NCBI GenBank assembly: GCA_017883405.1
Contig: JADGNO010000171.1
Span: 1-34,818 of the forward strand
Direction of reading: 5' to 3'
DNA length: 34,818 nt
Source: Occallatibacter sp.
GTDB taxonomy: Bacteria > Acidobacteriota > Terriglobia > Terriglobales > Acidobacteriaceae
Part shown: positions 1 through 7,000 of the stretch, one piece after another
Numbering within the stretch: the first letter of the stretch is position 1
Layout of the letters: every line of letters starts with the position of its first letter
Translations under genes and position numbers: made by a program
The notes under the pieces: model-generated
The model's input: only the letters and a program-made list of their open reading frames with translations
Told to the model about the DNA's origin: nothing
The model's database searches: none

Positions 1-983
1 CTAAGCACAAGCGATCGCGGCGTAAACGGCGGGAACTTGAGATCGGTCCGCCGCACATCTTCGTAGAAGAACATGAGGCGCGAAAGATTGACGGGCCCAT
101 CGCAGCGGAAGACCTGGTCTTCATCCAGCTCAAAATTCACGCGCAGCCGCTCGACGATTTCCGGATCGCCGCCAGTTTCGATTTCGAGGCGAACGGCATC
201 GCCTTTGCGACGGTTGTGCAATTCCACGCGAATGGTTTCAAGCAGCGAGCGCGCTTCTTCCTCTTCGAAGTAGAGGTTTGAGTTGCGCGTGACGCGGAAC
301 GATGCGTGGGCCAGCACTTCATAGCCGCGATACATACCGGACAAGTGCTGCGCGATCAGATCCTGCAGCAGCAGGTAGTGGTATTTGCCTTCTGGTGCGG
401 GCAGGCGGACAAAGCGTGGCAGCGCTCGCGGCACAGTAACCACGCCCAGCACCTGCGGGCCGGAACTGCGGCGTTTAACGCGCAGCAGCAGGGCCAGACA
501 TAGCGCCTTGTTAAGCACACGAGGAAACGGGTGCGCAGGATCGATGGAGATGGGCGTTAGAAGCGGATCGACTTCGCGCTGAAAGTAGTCTTTAGCGAAC
601 ACGCGTGCTTCGTCATCGAGTTCTTCCCAGTCGAGCAGCAGGACACCCTGCTTGCGCAGCTCAGGCAGCAACATCTTGTTCCAGCAGGTATATTGCGCAG
701 CGACGAAAGAGTGAATCTCGGAGGTGAGTGTGGCGAGCGATTCGGCGGGGCGCAAGCCGTCGTAACCTTGCTCACGGTAGCCGTCTTCAATGCGCTGCAT
801 CAGTCCGGCCTGGCGGATTTCAACGTATTCGTCCAGGTTGGAGCCGGTAATGGCAAGAAACTTGACGCGCTCGAGCAGGGGATTGGTCGGATCTTCGGCT
901 TCTTCAAGCACACGGCGATTGAACTGCATCCACGAGTAGTCGCGACCGTTGAAGAGCTTTGGTTTCTGGGAGATTCTTGCCAT
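1..983 (-). CDS. ppk1: Polyphosphate kinase 1, N-terminal part (cut by window edge)
   Basis: PPK1 reversibly transfers the gamma-phosphate of ATP onto polyphosphate. The frame is open from an ATG at 983 to the left edge, giving about 327 of the usual 690-730 residues; the ORF track omits it because no stop is present. The protein begins MARISQKPKLFNGRDYSWMQ, and 'WMQFNRRVLEEA' followed by 'ITGSNLDEYVEIR' matches the family N-terminal domain ('WLxFNxRVLxEA', 'SNLDEFxxVR'). The head domain follows, with 'TPISIDPAHPFP' and 'VPRALPRFV'. The catalytic histidines lie in the missing C-terminal half. It is divergent from the DUF1080 gene, with 226 bp between them. Family assignment is firm; full length cannot be judged here. 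Confidence 0.93.
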   Translation of the reverse strand, partial: MARISQKPKLFNGRDYSWMQFNRRVLEEAEDPTNPLLERVKFLAITGSNLDEYVEIRQAGLMQRIEDGYREQGYDGLRPAESLATLTSEIHSFVAAQYTCWNKMLLPELRKQGVLLLDWEELDDEARVFAKDYFQREVDPLLTPISIDPAHPFPRVLNKALCLALLLRVKRRSSGPQVLGVVTVPRALPRFVRLPAPEGKYHYLLLQDLIAQHLSGMYRGYEVLAHASFRVTRNSNLYFEEEEARSLLETIRVELHNRRKGDAVRLEIETGGDPEIVERLRVNFELDEDQVFRCDGPVNLSRLMFFYEDVRRTDLKFPPFTPRSLVL

Positions 984-1209
984 GGCTGTCTCAGCGCCGT
1001 AGATGGCAGTCTACAGCGTTTGGGTTTGGATTGGCAGTTCGAAGCCATTCTTTCAGTGTGCGGAGTTCGATTGGAATGGCTTGGTAACCATAGGAAAGCT
1101 TGTGCGTTACAGCTTGATGAACAATTGAGTGGGGTCCGGGACGGGTGAAGAGCCGGCGACCAACAAACGCTTGCCTGTTCGGGGTGTGGCGGGTGTATCG
1201 TGTTTGCTC

Positions 1210-2004
1210 ATGACGCACTTCAAGAAAATTCAGCTTGTCTCTTTCGTGTCGATCTTTGCCTTTGCCGGGTTCGCCAGCGGTCAACAGAACGCTGGGATGA
1301 AGCCTGAAGAAACCGAAATCTGGACTCCGGTGCCGGCGGTGGTGACGCCGGGAGCGACCGACGCAGCGCCTCCCTCCGATGCGATCGTGCTGTTCGACGG
1401 CAAGAGTCTCGACCAGTGGGTGAATGCGCAGACTGGCGCGCCCGCGGAATGGATAGTGGGCGATGGGATTTTAACCGTGAAAAAAGGACCAGGGATAGGG
1501 AACATCCAGACCAAGCGAACTTTTAAAAATTACCAACTGCACGTTGAGTGGAGAATCCCCGAGAACATTACAGGCAGCGGACAGGCGCGCGGAAACAGCG
1601 GCGTTTTTCTGGCGTCGACCGGGCCTAACGACGACGGTTACGAATTACAGGTGCTTGACTCGTATAACAACCTAACTTATGTCAATGGGCAGGCGGGCGC
1701 CATTTACAAGGAGAACCCTCCGCTTGTGAACCCTAACCGCAAGCCGGGCGAGTGGCAGACGTACAACATTGTCTGGACCGCTCCGACATTCAATGAGGAT
1801 GGCTCATTGAAGAGTCCGGCATACGTAACGGCGTTTATGAATGGCGTGCTGGTGCAGAATCATTTTCAGCTGATTGGGCAAACATTGTTCATCGGCAAAC
1901 CGTACTACAAGAAATACGATCGCGCGCCGATTAAATTGCAGGCGCATGGAGACAAAAGCGAACCGATCAGCTTCAGGAACATCTGGGTGAGAGAACTTCC
2001 ATAG
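1210..2004 (+). CDS. Secreted DUF1080 (3-keto-disaccharide hydrolase-like) protein
   Basis: A 264-residue exported protein with one DUF1080 domain, a concanavalin/LamG-like beta-sandwich linked to 3-keto-glycoside hydrolysis and common in Acidobacteriota and Planctomycetota. I prefer ATG 1210 over the track start at 1129, because it gives a clean signal peptide (MTHFKKIQLVSFVSIFAFAG, cleavage after FASG) and the upstream 27 codons do not look exported. The domain begins at 'AIVLFDGKSLDQW' and continues through 'NSGVFLAS', 'GYELQVLDSYNN', 'GAIYKENPP' and the closing 'APIKLQAHGDKSEPISFRNIWVREL', all typical of the family. It stands alone and is followed by a strong terminator. The exact substrate cannot be read from the sequence. 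Confidence 0.9.
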   Translation: MTHFKKIQLVSFVSIFAFAGFASGQQNAGMKPEETEIWTPVPAVVTPGATDAAPPSDAIVLFDGKSLDQWVNAQTGAPAEWIVGDGILTVKKGPGIGNIQTKRTFKNYQLHVEWRIPENITGSGQARGNSGVFLASTGPNDDGYELQVLDSYNNLTYVNGQAGAIYKENPPLVNPNRKPGEWQTYNIVWTAPTFNEDGSLKSPAYVTAFMNGVLVQNHFQLIGQTLFIGKPYYKKYDRAPIKLQAHGDKSEPISFRNIWVRELP

Positions 2005-2053
2005 TTGCAAATGCTTCCCAGCTGATCCACAACAACTTCAAGTCAACCTCGTT

Positions 2054-2090
2054 TCGCCGCCCTTTGCCCAGGGGCGGCGAATGTTTTTTG
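2054..2090 (+). terminator. Rho-independent terminator after the DUF1080 gene
   Basis: A perfect 9-bp GC-rich stem (TCGCCGCCC at 2054-2062 with GGGCGGCGA at 2072-2080) has a 9-nt loop and is followed by ATGTTTTTTG. It lies 50 bp after the stop of the DUF1080 gene, on the strand that would end that transcript. Confidence 0.8.
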
Positions 2091-2183
2091 ATTTCAGTGC
2101 AATATAAGGGCGCAAGCTGCGTCTTATTAATCAGATTGACCGACGAGCCGGAAAATGCGGCCTCCGTGGAACCGGTTTCTGGA

Positions 2184-2215
2184 TTGACTCGTATACGAGA
2201 CTGGTTGAGGATAAT
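2184..2215 (+). promoter_or_regulatory. Candidate promoter with 12-bp palindrome upstream of the sigma-like gene
   Basis: A consensus-like -35 (TTGACT, 2184-2189) and a -10-like GATAAT (2210-2215) are separated by a long 20-bp spacer. A perfect 12-bp palindrome, CTCGTATACGAG (2188-2199), overlaps the end of the -35 and enters the spacer. The predicted transcript would have a leader of over 100 nt before the ATG at 2339. A palindrome in an over-long spacer resembles MerR-type operators, but this is inference from architecture only; no MerR gene lies in the window. The rest of 2091-2338 shows no gene. Confidence 0.4.
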
Positions 2216-2338
2216 AAGAGAGCTTGTTTGACGAACGTAAAGCGGCCCGCCTGGTCGGAATGAGAATCGATTTTGTGCGCAGGCCGAGTCCAGTTATTTT
2301 CCCGTCCTTCCTGAATCCCCTGCAAAGGAGCCCCGAAT

Positions 2339-3034
2339 ATGCCGAATGAGCCGATTCCTATTTCGCACATAAGCATTCCGCCCCCGCCGATACCGGACGG
2401 CGCCAAGGATTTTGCAGACCGCGTGCGCGGTCTCCTTGACGGAAAGGTAAAGGATGAAGCGACGGTTGCCCGGGCGCTGGAAGGAATGGACGCGATGATG
2501 AACGCAATCGCAGCCGGACTCTACAGCCTGGCCTCCATGCTGGTGGGCGAAGGCGAAGATAGCGTGCGACTGGTGGAGACAGCGGTGGCGACTACTGAAG
2601 TGGCCGCGTGTCACGATCCGGTAGAAGGACGCAAGAGCAGCCGTCGCGCGCTTGCCAGGGCCGCTTTGCAGATGATTGCGCAGCGTAATCCCTGCGGTCT
2701 GGCGGCTCCCGAGGGCATTGAGCCGTCAGGTGGATGCATTGAAGATGACGATCTCGAAGCGGCTGGTGTTTCCAGAGTTGAGCTGGAGCAGATGATGGCT
2801 GGGCCGGAGCGCAATCGCGTGCGCAACTGGCTTGAGAACCTGCCCGCAGATATGCGGACCATCTTTGCCCTGCGCGCAGTGGCCGGATTTACTGCTCCGG
2901 AAACGGCTGCGTTGCTGGTAGAGAACGGCGGCCCCCAGGCTGCCGGGTGGACAGACGATGGAGTGCGCGCGGTATTTCGCCAGGGGCTGTGTTCAATCGC
3001 CTCGCAACTAATCCAGGCTTCAGCGAAAAGCTAG
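2339..3034 (+). CDS. Sigma-70-family-like protein (degenerate ECF-like)
   Basis: A 231-residue cytoplasmic protein with no full motif match I can name. Two stretches resemble RNA polymerase sigma factors. Residues 58-88 ('AAGLYSLASMLVGEGEDSVRLVETAV') follow the region 2 pattern of ECF factors ('A..L.G...DA.DLVQEAF'). Residues 164-223 ('LENLPADMRTIFALRAVAGF' then 'APETAALL' and 'VRAVFRQGL') follow region 4 ('LP...R.vf.Lr...g.s..EiA..Lg....tV.s.l.rar'). The core-binding acidic motif is weak, and the N-terminus holds a proline-rich run (IPPPPIPD). An SD (GGAG) lies 9 nt before the ATG. It is monocistronic, between a terminator and a weaker terminator-like hairpin, with no anti-sigma gene beside it. 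It could be a working divergent sigma factor or a decoy/adaptor. Confidence 0.6.
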   Translation: MPNEPIPISHISIPPPPIPDGAKDFADRVRGLLDGKVKDEATVARALEGMDAMMNAIAAGLYSLASMLVGEGEDSVRLVETAVATTEVAACHDPVEGRKSSRRALARAALQMIAQRNPCGLAAPEGIEPSGGCIEDDDLEAAGVSRVELEQMMAGPERNRVRNWLENLPADMRTIFALRAVAGFTAPETAALLVENGGPQAAGWTDDGVRAVFRQGLCSIASQLIQASAKS

Positions 3035-3051
3035 AATCTGGAAGAAGATCG

Positions 3052-3094
3052 GCCGCCTCGACAGACGTTCTTACGTTTGCCGCGGCGGCTTTTT
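3052..3094 (+). terminator. Possible terminator after the sigma-like gene
   Basis: GCCGCC (3052-3057) can pair with GGCGGC (3084-3089), directly followed by TTTTT. The loop is long (26 nt) but holds a small internal ACG/CGT pairing. It sits 18 bp after the stop at 3034. Confidence 0.45.
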
Positions 3095-3409
3095 GACGAT
3101 TAAAGTTACTCACCACTGCGTTTCAGAGCCACCGGCGAGCGCCGTCGGTAGACTTGTTCAGCCTCCTTACGGCGGCTTCGACTTTGATTGTTTCAACAAA
3201 TTCCAGCGAGGATATCTTGCGGGGTTTCCACAGCCGGAATTCTTGACCAACAAGCGTAATTTGTTCAAAAAGAGGGGTTGTCGGCCATCACGTCGCGACC
3301 CGCATCGGGGTCTGTACAATCGAGTTTGAGAACCCTGGGCCTCAATCCGCGCATCTATATGGGCGGCATCTTTTTCTGACAAAAGCATTTCGCAGCGAGT
3401 TGAACTACC
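3095..3409. other. Non-coding stretch upstream of the TolC-like gene
   Basis: About 315 bp with no credible gene; the ORFs listed here have no start signal or recognisable content. A TACAAT at 3315-3320 could be a -10 element for the efflux operon, but no good -35 precedes it. I see no clear operator. Confidence 0.5.
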
Positions 3410-4846
3410 TTGATCCTGTCAAAATTTCTGCTGAGGAGTACGACCATTCCCTGTGCCAGCGCGGGGCTGCTTAGTCTTGCCATTTTTTCGGCGGCAGTGG
3501 CCCACGCACAGACGATTTCAGTGCCGAACCAGACCACGCCGACAGCGGCCAGTTTTCAGGGCAGCGTTGCCACGGGTCAGGCCACGGCGCAGCCCATTGA
3601 ATTGTCTCTGGACGATGCCATTCAACGGGGGCTGAAGACTAACCTGGGAATCATTCTGAGCGGTACCCAGACGACAGCGGCACGCGGCCAGAGGCTCACT
3701 GAACTTCAGTCGCTATTGCCTTCGGTGGATTTCAAAGCGTCTGAAGCCCTGACGCAAGTGGATCTCCCCGCGCAGGGCTTGCGTATACCGGGCTTTCCCA
3801 AGATTATTGGGCCGTTCGGATTTACCGATCTGCGCGCTTCACTGAACTGGTCAGTAGTGGACCTGAACGCGCTGCACAACTACCTGGCGGCGAAGCATAA
3901 CTTTGCGGCGGCAACGCTCACGGCGCAGGACGCGCAGGACCTGGTGGTGTTGACAGTGGGGAATGCGTACCTGCTGGCCCTGGCAGACGAGTCGGAGGTA
4001 ACGAGCGTTGAAGCTCAAGTCTCTACCGCGAAGATCTCGTTGGACCAGGCAACAGCCAGCCACAATGCCGGTACAGCGCCCAGACTCGATGAACTACGCG
4101 CTCGCGTGGATTACCAGAGCCTGCAGCAACAACTGATTGTGGCGCGCAACTCGCTTGAAAAAGACAAGCTGGCGTTGGCGCGGACCATCGGACTGCCTCT
4201 GGCGCAGAGCTTTACGCTGACGGACAAAACGCCCTTTGCAGTGTTCGACCAATTCGATGTGAATACGGCTATCGAGCAAGCGCATGCCAATCGCAAAGAC
4301 CTTGCGGCAATGATGGAGCAGGCCAGGGCGGCAGAAGAGCAGCGCAAAGCGGCCACTGCCGAACGGTTGCCGACGGTGACAGTGTCAGGCGACTACGGCG
4401 ATATCGGTGTCAACCTTAAAAGCTCGCACGGCACGGGCGACGCCACCGGCGCAATCAAGGTTCCGCTGTTCAAGGAATTCCAGTTTCGCGGCGATGCGGA
4501 AATTGCGCAGTCGCAGTTGGATTTGTCCAAGGCGCAGTTGAGCGATAAAGGCGCGCAGGTGGATGCGGATGTGCGCGATGCGCTGCTGGATATTCAGTCG
4601 GCGCAGCAGCAGGTTGAAGTGGCGCGCTCCAGTGTTGACCTGGCGAACGAGGAATTGAAAGAAGCGCAGGAACGCTATGTCAACGGCGTGAGCGACAACC
4701 TGGGAGTGAGCCAGGCACAGCAGTCGGTGGCGCAGGCAAATGATCAATACGTAACCAGCCTCTACCGGCATAACGTGGCCAAGCTGAGTTTGGCGCGTGC
4801 GCTGGGTGCAGGCTCCAGTTATAAGAACTATTTGGGAGGAAAGTAA
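3410..4846 (+). CDS. TolC-family outer membrane efflux protein
   Basis: A 478-residue outer membrane channel subunit of the OEP/TolC family. The N-terminus (MILSKFLLRSTTIPCASAGL, cleaved near AVAHAQ) is a Sec signal peptide. The mature part begins the OEP pattern with 'IELSLDDAIQRGLKTNLGI', and shows two helical hairpin repeats, the second ending 'NGVSDNLGVSQAQQSVAQAN', where family members have 'G..s.l.ll.aq..l..a'. The start is a TTG because an in-frame stop lies at 3401. A GAGGAG at 3433-3438 stands 8 nt before an ATT codon at 3446, but that start would lose the basic n-region. The EmrA-like gene follows after 2 bp, so the two form an operon. Confidence 0.9.
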   Translation: MILSKFLLRSTTIPCASAGLLSLAIFSAAVAHAQTISVPNQTTPTAASFQGSVATGQATAQPIELSLDDAIQRGLKTNLGIILSGTQTTAARGQRLTELQSLLPSVDFKASEALTQVDLPAQGLRIPGFPKIIGPFGFTDLRASLNWSVVDLNALHNYLAAKHNFAAATLTAQDAQDLVVLTVGNAYLLALADESEVTSVEAQVSTAKISLDQATASHNAGTAPRLDELRARVDYQSLQQQLIVARNSLEKDKLALARTIGLPLAQSFTLTDKTPFAVFDQFDVNTAIEQAHANRKDLAAMMEQARAAEEQRKAATAERLPTVTVSGDYGDIGVNLKSSHGTGDATGAIKVPLFKEFQFRGDAEIAQSQLDLSKAQLSDKGAQVDADVRDALLDIQSAQQQVEVARSSVDLANEELKEAQERYVNGVSDNLGVSQAQQSVAQANDQYVTSLYRHNVAKLSLARALGAGSSYKNYLGGK

Positions 4847-4848
4847 AC

Positions 4849-6078
4849 GTGGCGGATACAAATCCCACACCCGAACCGAACGAGCCGATCACAGAGACAG
4901 AGATCGAAAAGCCACAGACGCGCCGCAGGGGCATTCTGGTGGCCGTAGTCTTAGTCATTGTGCTGGTCGCCGTCGGCATCTGGTGGCGCTCAACGTTCAG
5001 TGAAGACACAGACGACGCACAAGTGAACGGCCACCTTATCCAGGTAAGCTCGCGCATTGCCGGCCAGGTGATCAAGGTCTACGTCGCCGAGAACCAGTAC
5101 GTCAAGGCGGGAGATCCCATTGCCGATCTTGATCCGAAAGATTTTCAAGTGGCAGAGGAAAATGCTGAGGCGGCGCTGGCCAGCGCCAGGGCCAATGCTG
5201 CGGCGCTGGGAGTGGCTGTGCCGATCCTGAGCGTAAACACAGGCAGCAATCTGAGTTCAGCGAATTCCGATGTGAGTAGTGCGCAGGCTGGAGTGCTCCA
5301 GGCTGAAAGACAGCTTGAAGCAGTGAAGGCGCGCGTAGTGCAGGCGCAGGCCAACAACACCAAGGCGCAGGCCGATCTGGAGCGTTACCGGCCCCTGGTT
5401 GAGAAAGACGTTATCAGCAAGCAACAGTGGGACGCTGCAGTTGCCGCTGCCGATGCCGCCAAAGCAGGACTTGCCGACGCCAACGCTACGCAGATGGCCG
5501 CGGAGCAGGGCGTGCGGCTCGCTCATGACAAGCAGGCGCAGGCGCAGGCCATGTTGAAGTATGCGCAGACAGGACCGCAGCAAGTTGTTGCGCAGAACTC
5601 AAGATTCAAGCAGGCTGAGGCGCAGGTGCAGCAGGCACAGGCTCAAGTAGACATGGCAAAGCTGAACCTGGGCTACACCAAAATTGTGGCGCCGGTTGCC
5701 GGAATCATTACGCGCAAGAGCGTTGAACTAAATCAGAACGTGTCATCGGGTCAGAACCTGCTCACGCTCGTTCAACTCGACGATATCTGGATCACGGCCA
5801 ACTTCAAGGAAACGCAGCTGCGGCATATGCTGGCGGGCCAGGCCGTTACGATCCACGTGGACTCGACCGGCCGAGACTACGACGGAAAAGTCACCCAGAT
5901 TGGCGGAGCGACAGGTTCGGTGCTGAGCTTGTTCCCGCCTGAGAATGCAACTGGTAACTACGTCAAGGTTGTGCAAAGAGTCCCGGTGCGCATCGACTTT
6001 ACCGATCTGGCCAAGCAAGATCCGAACCATGAGCTGCGACCGGGATTATCGGTGGAGCCTAAGGTGCAGGTAAAGTAA
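4849..6078 (+). CDS. emrA: EmrA/HlyD-family membrane fusion protein (efflux adaptor)
   Basis: A 409-residue periplasmic adaptor that bridges an inner-membrane pump to a TolC channel. It has a short cytoplasmic N-terminus, one transmembrane helix (about residues 28-46, 'GILVAVVLVIVLVAVGIWW'), the EmrA hallmark 'TDDAQVNG', a lipoyl/biotinyl half ('VSSRIAGQVIKVYVAENQYV'), a long Ala/Gln-rich coiled-coil hairpin, the second half ('LGYTKIVAPVAGIITRKSVE') and a beta-barrel ('LVQLDDIWITANFKETQL'). The start is GTG 4849, preceded by GGGAGGAAAG. No EmrB-type pump follows; a strong terminator closes the operon. The DHA2 pump at 25063-26559 is the only candidate partner in this window. Confidence 0.92.
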   Translation: MADTNPTPEPNEPITETEIEKPQTRRRGILVAVVLVIVLVAVGIWWRSTFSEDTDDAQVNGHLIQVSSRIAGQVIKVYVAENQYVKAGDPIADLDPKDFQVAEENAEAALASARANAAALGVAVPILSVNTGSNLSSANSDVSSAQAGVLQAERQLEAVKARVVQAQANNTKAQADLERYRPLVEKDVISKQQWDAAVAAADAAKAGLADANATQMAAEQGVRLAHDKQAQAQAMLKYAQTGPQQVVAQNSRFKQAEAQVQQAQAQVDMAKLNLGYTKIVAPVAGIITRKSVELNQNVSSGQNLLTLVQLDDIWITANFKETQLRHMLAGQAVTIHVDSTGRDYDGKVTQIGGATGSVLSLFPPENATGNYVKVVQRVPVRIDFTDLAKQDPNHELRPGLSVEPKVQVK

Positions 6079-6108
6079 CTCGAGACTGGCTGTTAGCTAT
6101 TAGCCTGT

Positions 6109-6138
6109 ATCCCCCGGCTGCGGCTGGGGGATTTTATT
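6109..6138 (+). terminator. Rho-independent terminator after emrA
   Basis: A 10-bp stem, ATCCCCCGGC (6109-6118) with GCTGGGGGAT (6123-6132), has one G-T wobble and a TGCG loop, and runs into TTTATTTTG. It lies about 30 bp after the emrA stop and isolates the efflux operon from the regulator downstream. Confidence 0.85.
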
Positions 6139-6225
6139 TTGTAGCAAGAGCTTCAGGTTGCGATTGGCGTATACCTTCGACCGATGGAAATGAGCGAAAG
6201 CGTTTAGAGTAGATGAAGCAAAGCC

Positions 6226-6897
6226 ATGAGAGATTCGATCCATGTTTCCAAAGAGAATTACCTGAAGGCGATTCTCGAAGCCGAGGCTGAAGGGCACCAG
6301 GTGATCCCGGCGATGCTGGCGCATTGGCTTGAAGTTTCAGCGCCAGCGGTGACCATGGCGCTCAAGCGCCTGAAGCGCGATGGCCTGGTGGAGACGGGTG
6401 AGGACGGCATTGTGCGGCTGACGCCGGCGGGACGTGAAACGGCGTATCGAACCGCGCTGCGGCACCACCTGATCGAACGCATGCTAAGCGAGATCTTCGG
6501 CATGGAGTGGCATGAAATCCACGAGGAAGCCGAACGGCTCGAGCACGCTGTTTCTCCCGCATTCGAAGAAAAACTGAGAGAGCGGCTGGGTGAAGGCGGC
6601 GCGTGCCCACACGGAAACGCCGTGTTGCCGGAGAATCCTGCCGAGCGTAAGAGGCGCGGCGAGGTACCGCTTTCTGAGGCGGCTGAGGGGCAACGCTACA
6701 CCGTGACCAGCCTGCAGGAACGAGATCCGAAGCTGCTTTTATTTCTTCATCAGGCCGGCATCGGCCCCGGAAAGGCTCTCAAGGTAAAGAGTCAGAACTA
6801 TGATCAAACCGTTTTGATTGAGCTATCTACGGGGAATTGCATTCTTGGGCGTCCAGCCGCGGAGGCGGTTTGGCTAGGTCCGCCTTCAGCGTCGTAA
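6226..6897 (+). CDS. mntR: DtxR/MntR-family metal-dependent transcriptional regulator
   Basis: A 223-residue metal-sensing repressor. Residues 5-70 form the winged helix ('NYLKAILEAEAEGHQVIPAM', 'LEVSAPAVTMALKRLKRDGL'). The dimerisation and metal-binding domain follows with 'MEWHEIHEEAERLEHAVS'. Where DtxR/IdeR carry a metal-binding Cys in 'EACRLEH', this protein has Glu ('EAERLEH', E103), as in manganese-type members. 'CPHGNAVLP' closes the domain, and an SH3/FeoA-like C-terminal domain runs from about residue 146. The manganese transporter follows 103 bp downstream, with AT-rich inverted repeats between them, so manganese control of that gene is the likely role. Metal choice is inferred. 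Confidence 0.9.
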   Translation: MRDSIHVSKENYLKAILEAEAEGHQVIPAMLAHWLEVSAPAVTMALKRLKRDGLVETGEDGIVRLTPAGRETAYRTALRHHLIERMLSEIFGMEWHEIHEEAERLEHAVSPAFEEKLRERLGEGGACPHGNAVLPENPAERKRRGEVPLSEAAEGQRYTVTSLQERDPKLLLFLHQAGIGPGKALKVKSQNYDQTVLIELSTGNCILGRPAAEAVWLGPPSAS

Positions 6898-6907
6898 TTA
6901 AATATAA

Positions 6908-6947
6908 GTTAATTAGTTAACTATGATTAACAAGTCTGTGGCATACT
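6908..6947 (+). promoter_or_regulatory. Candidate DtxR/MntR operator and mntH promoter
   Basis: Between mntR and mntH lies an AT-rich block with a perfect 10-bp palindrome, TAGTTAACTA (6914-6923), nested in a wider inverted pair, GTTAAT (6908-6913) and ATTAAC (6926-6931). A -10-like CATACT (6942-6947) follows, with TTAACT (6917-6922) as a possible -35 at a 19-bp distance, so a bound regulator would cover the promoter. The rest of the region is much richer in GC. Function is inferred from position next to a metal regulator and its likely target. Confidence 0.5.
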
Positions 6948-7000
6948 GTAGCTAGTTGGCGGACCGCAGCGGCTCGCACTACGCCACAAACCCTTTCCTC

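Noticed and set aside
999-1014. GTAGA/TCTAC inverted repeat upstream of ppk1
   Set aside because: Only five paired bases with a six-base gap; this is expected by chance, and it does not resemble a Pho box.
3093-3329. 78-codon ORF upstream of the TolC-like gene
   Set aside because: It has a non-ATG start, no SD, no recognisable content and overlaps the terminator-like hairpin.
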